From NCBI GenBank assembly GCA_003117195.1, contig BDSI01000043.1, positions 99,501 through 163,500 on the forward strand: a DNA stretch of 64,000 bases, read 5' to 3'. Positions 10,646 to 22,127 of this stretch are shown here, one piece after another; position 1 is the first letter of the stretch, and every line of letters begins with the position of its first letter. Source of the DNA: Eudorina sp. 2006-703-Eu-15 (taxonomy: Eukaryota > Chlorophyta > Chlorophyceae > Chlamydomonadales > Volvocaceae). The notes below the pieces were generated by a model that did not search any database, was not told the DNA's origin, and was given only the letters and a program-made list of their open reading frames with translations. Both the position numbers and the translations under genes were made by a program.

Positions 10646-13600
10646 ATGGGCAACACCGCCAGCGCCCTCAACGAGCGCACCGCGACCCACTGCCTGGTAG
10701 ACCGGCAGACGGGACAGAGGGTCGGAGAGCCGGTGGGTGCGGTGGTGGTGGCAGTCGGGTAACGGGAAGGCTCTGGAGAGGTGGGTCAGCGCGGGACAGC
10801 GATGGTCGGGACAGGGGTACACGTGCCTCAGAACTGGAAACACAGCCGTGCAGGTATGGGGCGATTCACGGAGTGCCTGGCCGTTGGCCGGGGAGCCTGG
10901 CCGTTGGCCTTCCTGCCGGCAACCCCCTCCCTTTGCCGTTCGCTGCTTCTGAATCCCCCTTTGCCGCCCTTGCCCCGCCTCCGACCCGCCCCCGACCCGC
11001 ACAGCAACCCCTGACCCGCGGTCTGCGGCTCTGGTTCTTCTACCGGACCTCCCTGGGCCGTCTGCTGCTGTCCCTGCCCCCCACCTGGTGGTTCCTGGCC
11101 TGGCAGCACCGGGCCATGGCCATGTACGCCAACAGCAGCTTTAGCAAGAGGGACATCCCCGCCTACATCAAGGTGTTTTGCCGGGGTTGGGGTGGCCAGA
11201 GTGGAGCAGGGGGACAAAACACCTCCCCGACGCGGTCGGGCAACAAGGCCAGGAACCTAGCACCACCCATGCGCGCGCAAGTCAACACGCGCGGCTCAGG
11301 TACCATTCAGAACATAAGAACAATAAGAACAGTTTTTTGCGCTGAAGACACACGTACACACACAGACGCCAAAAAGTAATAACTACACAGCAGGCGGCAG
11401 CGGGGCCGCCTCCCCGCCATGCCTCCCGAGATTGCCTCCAGAAGAGGCAATCCTGGCGCGCTAGCAATTTGATGTGTTGGCCGGTGGCTGCATGACCCTT
11501 CCCCCCGCGGGTGCTGGAGGATGGGTGCGCAGTGCTTGGTAGGGGTTGATGAGATGAGGCGCCTACAAGCTATCTGAGCCCGTCGGAACCCCGGTCTGGA
11601 CTACGGGTCCACCTTGTAACGGTCACATTATACATTCTTGTCGTAGTGGCGCGCCAGGACCTGGGGAGGTCCTTTCACCGGGAACATGTTGGGCGCTCGT
11701 ACGAGGCTCCCCGTCACACCATACGTTGTTCCGTACCGCCCACCCAACCTTGCACGTTGCGCGACACCCGAACCGGGCGCTGGCGGTCGGCAGACAGCAT
11801 CCGAAGTCGTACCTCCCCGCGCCACCCACCACCACCCAGATGTACGCAATTGATGCTGGGGCCGCGGAGAAGCCCCTGGAGCAGTACGGCAGTCTGCAGG
11901 AGTTCTTCAGCCGGCTCCTCAAGCCGGGGCTGAGGCCCGTGGCCGCACCGGGGTGGGTGGCGGCTGGAGGGCTGGCTGGCAAGGTGGCTGTGTAGTGCTT
12001 TGGGCTCCCATCATCTCGTGGCATATGTGTCCCGGATCCGGAACCTTTAGGTCGCATGTCCTGTTCTTTCCTGCTACGCAAGTCACCCCAGGGGGGCCGT
12101 GGCAGGCATGAGCCGCCTTCCCCTGGGGCACGGCTCCACCAACTTCCCACCCTCAGGTTGCCGCTTCCCCTGCCCCGATCCTGCTCTGCCGCCCCGCCCC
12201 GCCCCGCCCCTGCTCTGCCCCTCCTGCCCTCTTTTGGCCTCGGGACCCGCGCGGATGCCGTACGCCCGTACCGCAGTGACGACACGGTGGCGGTGCAGCC
12301 CGCGGACAGCCGAGTGGTGGTGTACGACAACGTGGACCTGGCCCGGCGGTTCTGGATCAAGGGCCGCAACATGACGGTGCCGGGCATGCTGGGGCTGCCG
12401 CCGGGCAGCGCCAGTCCCTGGGACAGCTGCGCCATCCTCATCAGCAGGTCGGCACTCGGGGGGGGGAGAGGGGCAGGGAGAGGGAGAGGGGGAGGAGGAA
12501 AAAAGGAAAACGAACCTCCCGAAACGAGCAAGCCGAAAAGAAGCCCAGAGCGAACCTGGTCATACCCAGAAGTCGTTGCCGACTGGGGGAATGGAGAAAG
12601 GGAGGAGAGGGAGAGGGAGGGGGGCAGGAGAGAGGAGGAGGGTGGTGGGGAGGAGACGGGAAGGGAAAGGTGGGAGGAGGGTGGGGAGCAGGGGCTCTTG
12701 CCTGCGGAAGGAGCATGGGTGCCCCCGGGTAGGCAGGGCGAGGGGTGGGGACGGAACGCGAGACGGGGCTGTCACGGCTGCCTGTGCTCCGTCCCTGTGC
12801 CCACGGTCGCGCTCTGCACACCGGGGGAGATGCTATCGAGGGCAGCTAGAAAAATACACCCAACGGTGCTCACAATACTCCTTGGCACGACGGTACTGCC
12901 ATGACTGCGCGCATCACCTGCGCGGTATCCGTCACTGAACTCGTCGGCGACAGGTTGGTTGCTCTGCGCCGCCAACTGCCGAGTCCACCCTGGCCTGCAT
13001 TACCGCCAACTAGCGCAACGCGGATACAGAAGCGACGTGCCGAACACGCAGATTAAACCTCGCCTGATCGTCAAACATGGTGCATTGTGTTTTGTGTAGT
13101 CGTATGTGGCATACACACCACCTGCTAAAGGCCCCCCTTGAAATTTCGTCCCTGTGCACCCCCTCCTAATTTTGGAAATGTCTACGATTTTCCTAGTACT
13201 CTCCTCAACGTTCCCCCCCAAGCCCCAATTCCTGTACCCCCCCCTTCGAAGCCCCAAACCTCCGCGGCACCCCGCGCGCTCTCCCCACCCTCACCCCACC
13301 TCCGGCAGGCTCTGCCCCGCGGACTACCACCGGCTGCACGCGGCCGTCAGCGGGCGGGTGACTGCCGTACACAGCCACGGCCACCACTGGTTCGGTGCGG
13401 AGTATGCGGCCACCCACAGTCCCTTCAACGTGCTGACGGAGAACGAGCGGCTGGTGGTGGAGCTGGAGACGGAGGAGTTCGGGCCCGTGGCGCAGGTATG
13501 GTGTGTCCTTTCGGTGGCGTACGGAGCGATTTGGAGCGTTGACCTGCGAGGAATGCATCGCACGGTGTGTTTAGCAAATTATGGGGGCGTGTAAATGTGT

Positions 13601-13698
13601 TCAGCGAGAAACTCGGTGTGTGTTTTTAGAAAAGGAAACCGCCCGCCCTAGCCCGGTGTGTGTGTTTAGAATTGCAACCCGCCCGCCCGCCCGATCCC

Positions 13699-13748
<50 letters not shown>

Positions 13749-14450
13749 ACATCTGACCGGGCCTGGCACAACGAGCCCTAACGGAAAGGCCACCGAAGCA
13801 CACTCCCCCGGATACGGTAGGGGGAAGGGGCGTAAGGGAGATTCGGCGACAGCTGTGCCCCCACTACGGATTGGGCAGAAGCCCATCCTGCCCATCCTGA
13901 GCGGTGTGTTTAATGAGAAGCCCACCCATAACAGCCCAGGCCCGGATACTTACCAAAACCTGCGGTGTGTGTTCGTCTATGTAACGGTGTGTGTGTGTGC
14001 GTGTGTATTTTTGTGTCGTGATTCAGGCCTGAAGCTGGCCAAGGGCTGCTACCCGACCCTAACCATCTCTTCCTCTTCTTCCCCCAACTCGCAACTCCCT
14101 CTTACCCCTCTCCTCGGCAGGTGATGATCGGGGCCAGCGAGGTGGGCAGCGTGCTCCCCTCCGTTAAGGTGGGCCAGCAGGTGGTCAAGGGGCAGGAGGT
14201 GGCGATGTTCGCATTCGGCGGCTCCATCATGACCACGCTGTTCGTGTCGGGCTCCATCACCTTCGACGAGGACCTGGCGGCGCACACCGCCCGCGGCTGC
14301 GAGACCCGGGTCAATATGGGTACCTCGCTGGGCCGGGCCACGGGGGCCTGGCGGTGCGGCCTGCCGCCGGCGGGGGCCGCGGCGGTGACGGGTGCGGCGG
14401 CGGACGGCAGCGACCGGGAGGGCGCGGCGGCCGCGAAGAAGCGGCGTTGA
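10646..14450 (+). CDS. PSD: Phosphatidylserine decarboxylase
   Basis: Makes phosphatidylethanolamine from phosphatidylserine; a pyruvoyl enzyme that cleaves itself. Exons: 10646-10732, 11005-11172, 11840-11952, 12277-12447, 13309-13495, 14121-14450; lengths sum to 351 codons plus stop with all phases agreeing. Family landmarks in order: RTSLGRLLLSLPP, PLEQYGSLQEFFSRLLKPG (about 95-113), DLARRFWIKGR, PADYHRLHAAVSGRV (about 183-197, with the conserved His), SPFNVLTENERLV, IGASEVGSV, and FGGS with the self-cleavage Ser at about 277 (the GGS form of the LGST site), then DEDLAAH. The protein ends with a basic KKRR tail. The start MGNTAS is a good N-myristoylation signal. No mitochondrial presequence, C2 or EF-hand domain was seen, so the membrane it works on is uncertain. 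ATG 10646 was chosen because it joins in phase to exon 2. Confidence 0.9.
13560..14000 (+). repeat. Dispersed CGGTGTGT repeats and a (GT)n run in PSD intron 5
   Basis: The intron between 13495 and 14121 carries at least six copies of a CGGTGTGT core, several followed by TTTAG or TTTAA. Between them is a pure (GT)n tract of about 46 bases at 13699-13745. The units are spaced irregularly rather than in tandem. Confidence 0.75.
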
Positions 14451-16534
14451 AGGCGGCGTTGAAGCCCGCGCCTTTCTTAAAAGAGTCAGGAGGCAGATCC
14501 GACCCAGATCAATGAAGACGGGATTTGAGGGGAGGAGGACGGAAACCGAATGCAATGCAATGCAATGCCTGGCCCAGCGATGGCGGGGCTAGATTGAGGT
14601 TGGGGGCCAATGTGCGGTGCGCTCGGGCGCGCAGCGTGCTGCGCGGCTGTGGGATACGCCCTTGGGGCTGACCTCCGGTCGGGACGGCTGCCGGGCTGTT
14701 GACCTGTTGTGGCCCCGGCGCAGTTTGCGCAACACGAGCGGAAGGCGATAAGAGTTCTTTGCACGGTTGGATGAATCCATCAATATTGCAACGTACCTCA
14801 TCAGGCATCGTCGATACGCGTCCGATGTTATTGGCAGCTGCGCCGTCCCGATGCCACCGCCGCAGACCGAGTGCTTCGGCGGACAGACTGGCCGCTGCGG
14901 CAACCCAGTTGCACGCATCTCCCGCCGACCGTGCACATAAGCCCAGTCGGGTGCCGCAGGTAGCCGGCCGCAGCGCGTGCAAAGCGCACCACTCGCACGG
15001 CTGTGTGGAGCCGCACGGGCGCGGCCAGGTCTGCCGGGCGGCCGCCATCCTCACGGATGTGCCGGGACGCAAGCCTCTGACCGCAATCGGGCAAGGACTG
15101 CGCCGAGATGAGTCTTGAGGGCGCGCAGCGGGCGTTCCGACGGCGGGTCGTGCCTCGTACGCCGTGGGTGGTAAGTTGTTGTTGCATCGAGACATCGAGG
15201 CGCTCATCAGCCTCGTGGCCGCCATGCCCTGCCGTGCCAAGAAACTGATTTTCAGGTGTGGGACTGTTGGTCCTCTTTGCTTGGGTAGGTAGTGCCTAAG
15301 CGGTAGTTTGCGCCCCTGGAGTCTTTAACAGCGTTAGCTAAGGTTAGCTCGATGACCTTACCAGAAGGGGGAGCCCTGGGGAGCTGTATTTTGTACTGCC
15401 AACGTCCGAATAACCCGCCCGGGCGCCCGGGGCTGATTGTCAAATGCAAATTGTCGCGGGCCATTTGTTGGACAGGGTTGGCCCTTGGCCCATCTCGTGG
15501 AACGTTGGTTAGATGATCGCCGTTGGTCGATAATGCTTTGTCGGCGGCCTGAAGCTGGCGACACACACACACCTCGCGGCTCAGTATCTTTCTACACACA
15601 TGCATGAAGCGTGCTGGGCGCGGTGTGTTGGCGTGCCGTGCACAACGTTGGGAGGAGTCTGCGGGCCGGGGAGCGACAGCTTGGCTGACCAGACTGTTGA
15701 GCCTTGTGACCCAACTCCACCAATCGGACCCTGCCTCCTGGCACCTGGGCACCTTATGTACATCCCCTGACGTCGTTGATTTTAGGTACATCCATTGACG
15801 TATGAGCTTTCGTGCGTCTATCAATGCGAGAGTTCGGTAATGGACACCGAATTGCCCTTCCACGTTGGAGATGGACTATTTGCTTGGGACGTATGCACGT
15901 GCCGTGCGGTTGAGTGTTGATCGAGATGTGCCCACGCACGTAGTCCACGTGACCCGTGTTGCCACCCTTGTCGCCTTGTGGGTTGCGTTGAGACGCGTTG
16001 AGCCAGCCGTGGCCCGCCGAGCCCGCGGTGGCCCGCCGTGCGTTGCTTTGTTATAAATTTGGGCGCCTGGCGCCGATCCCTCGTTTGAACTTAGGCCTGT
16101 CTCTGTGTCAGCTGCAACAATTTGAGGGGGAGATCTGCGCTGGGGAGGATGCCCGTTGAATGTCCGCAGGCCACAAAGGTCACCATTGAATTCTCTTCAG
16201 AAGAATTGAGAAACATTAGTAAAAGGAAGGCATGAACTTTTGGGTCAAACGAGGAATGTGTGCTGCGCATGTCAGGTGTGCGGCGACAGGGTCGTTGCAG
16301 TACATGCGACAAAATGATACGTTACCATCCAAGATACTTGCCTGAGAAGTAGAGGCATTATGATAAAGTAATTGAGGAACAATCCTATGAAGTCTAGCAC
16401 TCCTCCGGCAGGAATACGCAGCATTTCGAAACTTCCATGCGAATCGTCCGTAACGGGATGACATCATAAAATTGAAAGTTTGAATAGAAGAATATATTGG
16501 CTTGGGTTCAGGAGCATATCTCAAAGCTCTAAGA
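14451..16534. other. Intergenic region after PSD
   Basis: It holds the PSD 3' untranslated region and the upstream region of the DUF3531 gene. Open frames here (for example 14509-15240 minus and 15252-15863 minus) match no family I know and lack the codon bias of neighbouring exons. No TGTAA poly(A) signal was found close to the PSD stop. Confidence 0.5.
16051..16058 (+). promoter_or_regulatory. Possible TATA element upstream of the DUF3531 gene
   Basis: TTATAAAT in G+C-rich surroundings, about 480 bases upstream of the proposed start codon. The position suits a promoter only if the 5' leader is long or contains an intron. Confidence 0.25.
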
Positions 16535-19500
16535 ATGCAAAGCGCCGCCGTGCCTGGCGGGCGACACCACGCGCAAGGGCACCTTCTCACAAAGGATCGA
16601 CCTCGCCATCTTATCAGGAACTCACACTTTCATATATGGCCTCCAGCTTACTCGGCCTGCGTTGGTCAACGGGTGTTGCGCGGACATGGTTCTGGCACTT
16701 TGCGAGGCGGTACGTCATGCTTTGCAATCGGTCCAGAACCATACGATGTGGCTGGGCAAGCAAAAGGCAGGACGCGGAAGCCCGAATGGGTTCGGTGAGT
16801 TTTCGGGACTCCCAACAGACTGTGGTGGAGGGGGGTGTCTTCTTGTGGCGTGTCGATTGCCAGCATTCCGCCTGGCGGCCCCAACTCACCTTTTGACGGA
16901 ACTTGCACCACAAGGCTTGTGGGGCGCTGTCCAGTACTTCAGGCGCTTTGGGCCGCGGGCCTTTGCGGAAAGTATGTCCTCTTACTACCCTGTCCTACCG
17001 TACTTCACACGTTGCGCAACTCAGGGTAGCCATAACGTTGTCCCCTCGCCTGCAGCGCCTCCGGTCCTTGTGGGTTTTGACATGGAACCCGTTGCCAGCA
17101 TCAGCTATAGCAGAGGCTGGTGTCCACAGCGCACACAGCCCTTGCAACAGCCACCGTTATCTCCACCCTCGCAACCTTCCGCAAAGGCCACATGTTCCTC
17201 GTTTATGTCGCCTCCCTTGTCCCCAATCCCCGCCCCGCTCCACCCCACGCCACACACCCCACCCCACTCCACCCCACCTCAGCATCCTGGAGGAGGATGC
17301 CGACAATGATCCTGAGGTGGCCCGGCTGCTGGAGGGTACGGACGGAGATCCCGACAGGATCCGGGATAAGGTACGGCAGGCGGGTAGACGTGGTGGTGGA
17401 GACGCAGGACAGTTCACGCCGAGGATGACGGGGCCGCCCTCCCGTCGGGCCGGGGTGGCCCACAGAGGGACGCGCTGCCCACTGTCGGCAGTCGAGGCAA
17501 CGCCCGGACGGGGATTCCTTCACCCACCTGGGAAGTTCACATAAGCTGATCGCTGATCGCTGTGTTGCCCCCACCATTCCTTCTGTGTCCTCCGCGACGA
17601 CCGTCCCCATCCGTCGAACACCCCACCCCTTCTGAGGCCCCCGAGGACAACTGCCTTGGCTCCCCTCTCCCCGCCGCTTAGCCGCCCTGCTGCTCGGCCC
17701 CTCCGCCCTCCCGCCGCACCCCTTCCGCTCAGATGAGGTTCGCGCTCAAGGAGACGGACATGCGGAGGGAGCGGGAGGGCTCCGACGTGCCGCCCCAGAT
17801 CCGCTTCCGAGCCATCAGCCCCATGGGCCTCTGGGTGGGTCGGCGGCGGTCCGCGGCGGCAGGGGAGTGGGTCAGGAGGGGTACAGGAACGTGGCAGACA
17901 TCACTGGGCAAAGCCTCGATGCCCTGGAGCGCGCCTCTCTGGCGACTCCATCCAGTGGGCTGAGCCTGCAGCCCGGCCGGGCGGCACAGAGTGCCGCCAG
18001 CCAGCCAGGTGCTCAGCAACCGGGAAACCTGACTCGCACCAGCGGCTGTGGTGTACTCGGCTGGGGTCAGGGGTGTAATCGGGGGTCCTACACTGGCCAT
18101 CGGGAAATGGCCGGTAGGACCCATTGAAGTCACTACAGGAGCCCTGGGGACTGACCACCCGTGGGCGACTCCAGGTTCAGCGTACTCGTCCCATCCCATC
18201 TCGTCCAGGCCCCCAACCCCCGCCTCGCCTCCAGCCGCCCGCCGGGACCCACTCGGCCCCGCGGCGCCTCAACACCACTGCCATCTCATCTCGTCCCACC
18301 CCGCCTCGTAGGTCTGGGTGGAGTTCCTGGAGGCCCCCCTCTCCGGCGAGCAGGAGCTGCTGGAGGGGCTGCTCAAGAGCTGGTTCGCTGTGGGCAAGCT
18401 GGGCGGCTACAACAGCCAGAACCTGCAGGTGGGTGCGGTAGGCAGCTATCAGGGAGGTTAGGAATCGGACCGGCTTTCAGCCGGCTGGCGGGTTGGCTGG
18501 CTGGCTGGCTGCGCGGTGTGAGGCGGTAGAGCAGCAAAACAGTGGGGTTGGAACGTTGGATGTCATCATTCGGATTGGGCAGGGCGGGGCTCCCCTGGGG
18601 CGCGGAGTCTTGTCCCGACGGTGCTGCGATTGTCCCGCAGGCGGTAGCGGAGGCCCGGTGCACGCATCCAGGCTGCCCCCCCCGCCCGCCTGGCAGCGAT
18701 ACCGTCAGCTATACCGGCTGCCGGCTGGGACCAAGGAGGTTGGCGTGGTACCGGCGAGCTCGTGGGGTTGGGCCCGCGGGGGGCCGATGTGGGCGCCTGC
18801 CTTCGGCTGCATTCGCCCTGTGCCGCCCGTCTACCCATGGACACCGCTGTGCGACAGCTCCCCGCCCCCCGCGCCTGACCCCTGCCCTGCCCATCATCCC
18901 TGCCGCCGTACCCCTTGTCACCACCGCCCCCACCTCCACCCCTACCCCCACCCGGTGATGCGCCGTGCGCCACGCGCACAGGTGTACCAAAACGCCGACG
19001 ACGACCAGTCGTTCTTTGAGTACGACAACGATGAGCTGGAAGTGGGCGAGAACCGCATGGCGTCGTACATTCACGACATCGGTGAAGTGGAGTACCGGGA
19101 CAAGTGGGCGCGGGTGTGGTGAGTCTTCATGTGCCCGGGTGGTTGGTCCAGGGCGCGGGATGGCCGCCACGGAGACGGAAGCGAGGGTGGGCGGGCGGGG
19201 CCGGGGCGGGGGCGGGCCGGGACCGGGGCCGTGATAGAGAACGGGGAAGGGGTCGCCCAGCGGAAGGGGGCGGAACGCAGGTCTTGGCGTGGCTGCCTGC
19301 AGTGCCTCGTCCGTCGCTGTACGGTTGCACGCTCATTCCTTGCAGGTGCCTACCGCATGGTAAGCATGCATCGTCAATCATTCCGGGTGTGGGCGGGTTT
19401 CCTCGCGAAACACACGTATGGCCGTGCTTTGACCCGCAGCCATGTGCCTCCTCCGCACCTCAACGCCCGCCCGCCCCCGCGACTCCTTTCTCGCCCGCCG

Positions 19501-21247
19501 GACACTGCCGCCGCGCACTCGTTCCCGCCCACTACCTTTGCCGCCGGGCTCGGTGTGTCTGGGCTTTCAATCCGCTGTAACTTCTGGTCCCTCTCGCGCC
19601 ACGCCCCTCGTCTTGCTTCCCTCCGCCACGTCATTCCCCCGTCAACCCCTCGCCAAACCCCCGTCAAAATCCACCGTCAAAACCCCCGTCAACCCCCGCC
19701 CCGTCAACCTCTGCGCCCAACCCCCTCAGGATCGACATGGGCACCGCCGACGAGCTGTCCCTGGACATCCTGATCAACATGCTGGTGGGCTTCAGCGCTG
19801 AGATGTGCGGCCTCAAGAGCATCCTGCTCGGCGGCGCCAACGAGGACTGGCCGCTGCCGCCCGAGGAGAGGGAGTTCGGACCGGACGCGGACTACATGAA
19901 GGTGAGGGGGGGGTCACCCGGGGGCCAGGGGCCAGCGGCGGAGCCCACCGCATGTGTGTGTGGGTGGGGAAAAAGGCGGGTGGGTGCGGGGAAAGCGCTG
20001 GGAAAGGGCCGATGTGTACAGCGAAGAACCCATCCGAATCACCCAGCAGGCCCATGAATGACCTGCAGTTTTCTTAGCAGAAAAAAGCAACAGAAACATT
20101 TGGCAAGGAAAACAGGACAGCCGCGCCACCACCAGTGCGCGATGCAAACGGGGGGTCAAACTGTGGGAATCATATAAACGCGACGGACACATTGACGACT
20201 TATGTAAAGAAGAACCAGCGGAGCATGACGTCGCGAAGCCGACGAGATGGGCGAATGTGCGTTGGGAAAGGGGTGGTGGAGGCGTGGGGAGGTCCAACCC
20301 AACCCGCGAGGGCCCCATGGCGCACATCTCCTCCAGCTCTCCGCAGCGGGTCCAGGCCCCCATTGCGCGTGTCGTGCCGACAACCTCGAGACAGCGTTCC
20401 ACGCGCCTCGATTGCTCTCCTGGCCGTCCCCCTGACCCGCGTGATCACCATGTCCTTTCCGGGCCCACCCTCTCCGGCTCCCCCTCTCCACATATCCCGT
20501 CACCACCAACGCCAACGTCATGCACCACACATCCGCCGTCCACTACACCCTCACGCACTTCACCACACCCTCCACCACCAACGCCACCACACCCCCATCC
20601 GCCACCCCCATGCTGGGTGTGCCCGGGTTCGTTCTTCGGGTTTATTTATTTCTTCAATTTAACCCCCATCACCCCATCACCCCTACACCCACACCTACCA
20701 GGTGGGCATGGATCCCATGCGTCTGCCCGAGGGCCTTGATGAGGAGTTCCAGTTCATGGACGACGAGGGGATGCTGGAGGGCGGCAAGGGGCGCAGGGTG
20801 GCGGGCGCGGCGGCGGGAGCGCGCGGCGGCGACATGGACGCGTACGATATTGACGACAGCGGCTACAACGTGCGCGCTGGGTCCTTCGGTGCGCGCGCGG
20901 AGGAGCAGGAGCTGCAGCGGCTCGCGGAGCGGCTGCGGAGACCTGCCAGGGCGGGATCCAGCGGGGGCGGCGGGGCCGGGGCGGCGGCGCGCGGCGGCGG
21001 CGGCACCCGGGGTTACTACGGGGGAACCCAGGATCTAGATCAGGCACTGGGCCCGGATTTCAACCCCGACGAGTTGGAGTTCATTGACGGCGAGGAGGAG
21101 CCCGAAGGGAGCAGTGGTGGGAGCGCAGGCGGAGGGGCCAGCGGTGGGGGGGGCCAGGCGCAGGCGACGGAGGCCAAGCGGCCGTGGGGAGCTAGCTTTG
21201 TGCGGCGGGTGAAGCGGGGCCCGGGCGCTGGGGCGGGTAGCAGCTGA
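16535..21247 (+). CDS. DUF3531 family protein, probably chloroplast
   Basis: Exons: 16535-16794 (tentative first exon), 17283-17370, 17733-17834, 18312-18428, 18982-19118, 19730-19901, 20702-21247; phases agree and give about 473 residues. The conserved core matches the plant/cyanobacterial DUF3531 family (Arabidopsis At4g29400/At5g08400 type): FALKETDMRRE, RFRAISPMGLW, VWVEF, LLKSWFAVGKLGGYNSQNLQ, YIHDIGEVEYRDKWARVW, IDMGTADELSLDILINMLVG, ILLGGANEDWPLP. The biochemical role of the family is unknown. A plastid location is inferred from its plant and cyanobacterial range. The last exon adds an acidic, glycine-rich tail (residues about 330-473) with LDQALGPDFNPDELEFIDGE. The exon ending KPEWVR at 16794 joins in phase to ILEEDADNDPE, but its own start is weakly supported and a different 5' exon is possible. 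Confidence 0.75.
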
Positions 21248-22127
21248 GGGGAGCAGCAGCTGAGGGGGAGGTGGGTACGGCGAGCGGCAATACGGAGATA
21301 TCCTCGAGCGTGATGACCCGGGTTGTGCCTTGCGTGCTTTTGGAGGGGCGCAGAGGGGACGTAGGGGAGGAGGGGACGGATGAGGAACGGGTGTGACTTG
21401 ACTGACGTGGCCCCCCGGCGGCCGTACAACGCCTTCTGAACAGGGCCGGTGTGATCTACACACGTGAATATGGTGTGCAATATTCACGCTGAAGCGGAAG
21501 CTTGCAGTTGAGTGGGGGCTCAACTGGGTTGGAGGATGTTTGCGCAAGCGTACGCAAGCGTTTGGAAACGGCTGCGGGTTCCAAAGTCGTTTTTCTGCGG
21601 CCTTACGGCGCCAGAAATTGGAGGGAAGCCGGAGGCGGTTGTTTGCTGAACCCTGCTGAACGAAAGGTTCGCCGGGTCGCCTTGCCAGGGCCCTTCGGGA
21701 CCACTTTGCAGGGAGGACAGTTGGTGTTGTGACGTTGTACGGAATCAGAGAAGTCGATGCAAGTGACTGGGTTGCATCTTGCGCGTCATGCATTATCACA
21801 AGGCAGCCCACCATCCCGTTTCCCTCCCGCTCCGAGACCAAAAACTGTCCCGGCGGATTTCATGCATGGCGTGAACTGGTATTTGCAGAAGATGTGCACT
21901 AGTAACTGAGCCATTCTGGACAATACAGAGGCATTATCGCGTCTCGCCGTGACAGTTGAAAGCAGAGTGACTCATATGGATATGGTGATTGATTAATAAC
22001 CCAATACGACTTCTATAGGTTTAATGCAATCACGATATGATTTCAATGATAAGATCAAAAATCGCCACGAGAAAGTCTAGGTAGCAGATAACCATCTGCT
22101 CCCCAGCTTCGGGCACTGCCAGCGGCC
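21248..22127. other. Intergenic region between the DUF3531 and DHHC genes
   Basis: 880 bases without a supported gene. The left half is G+C-rich and probably the 3' untranslated region of the DUF3531 gene. Bases 21870-22080 are clearly more A+T-rich and probably contain the DHHC promoter. No clear poly(A) signal was seen. Confidence 0.5.

Noticed and set aside
14509..15240. Minus-strand frame of 243 codons after PSD
   Set aside because: No recognisable motif, mixed codon use, and it overlaps the expected PSD 3' region.
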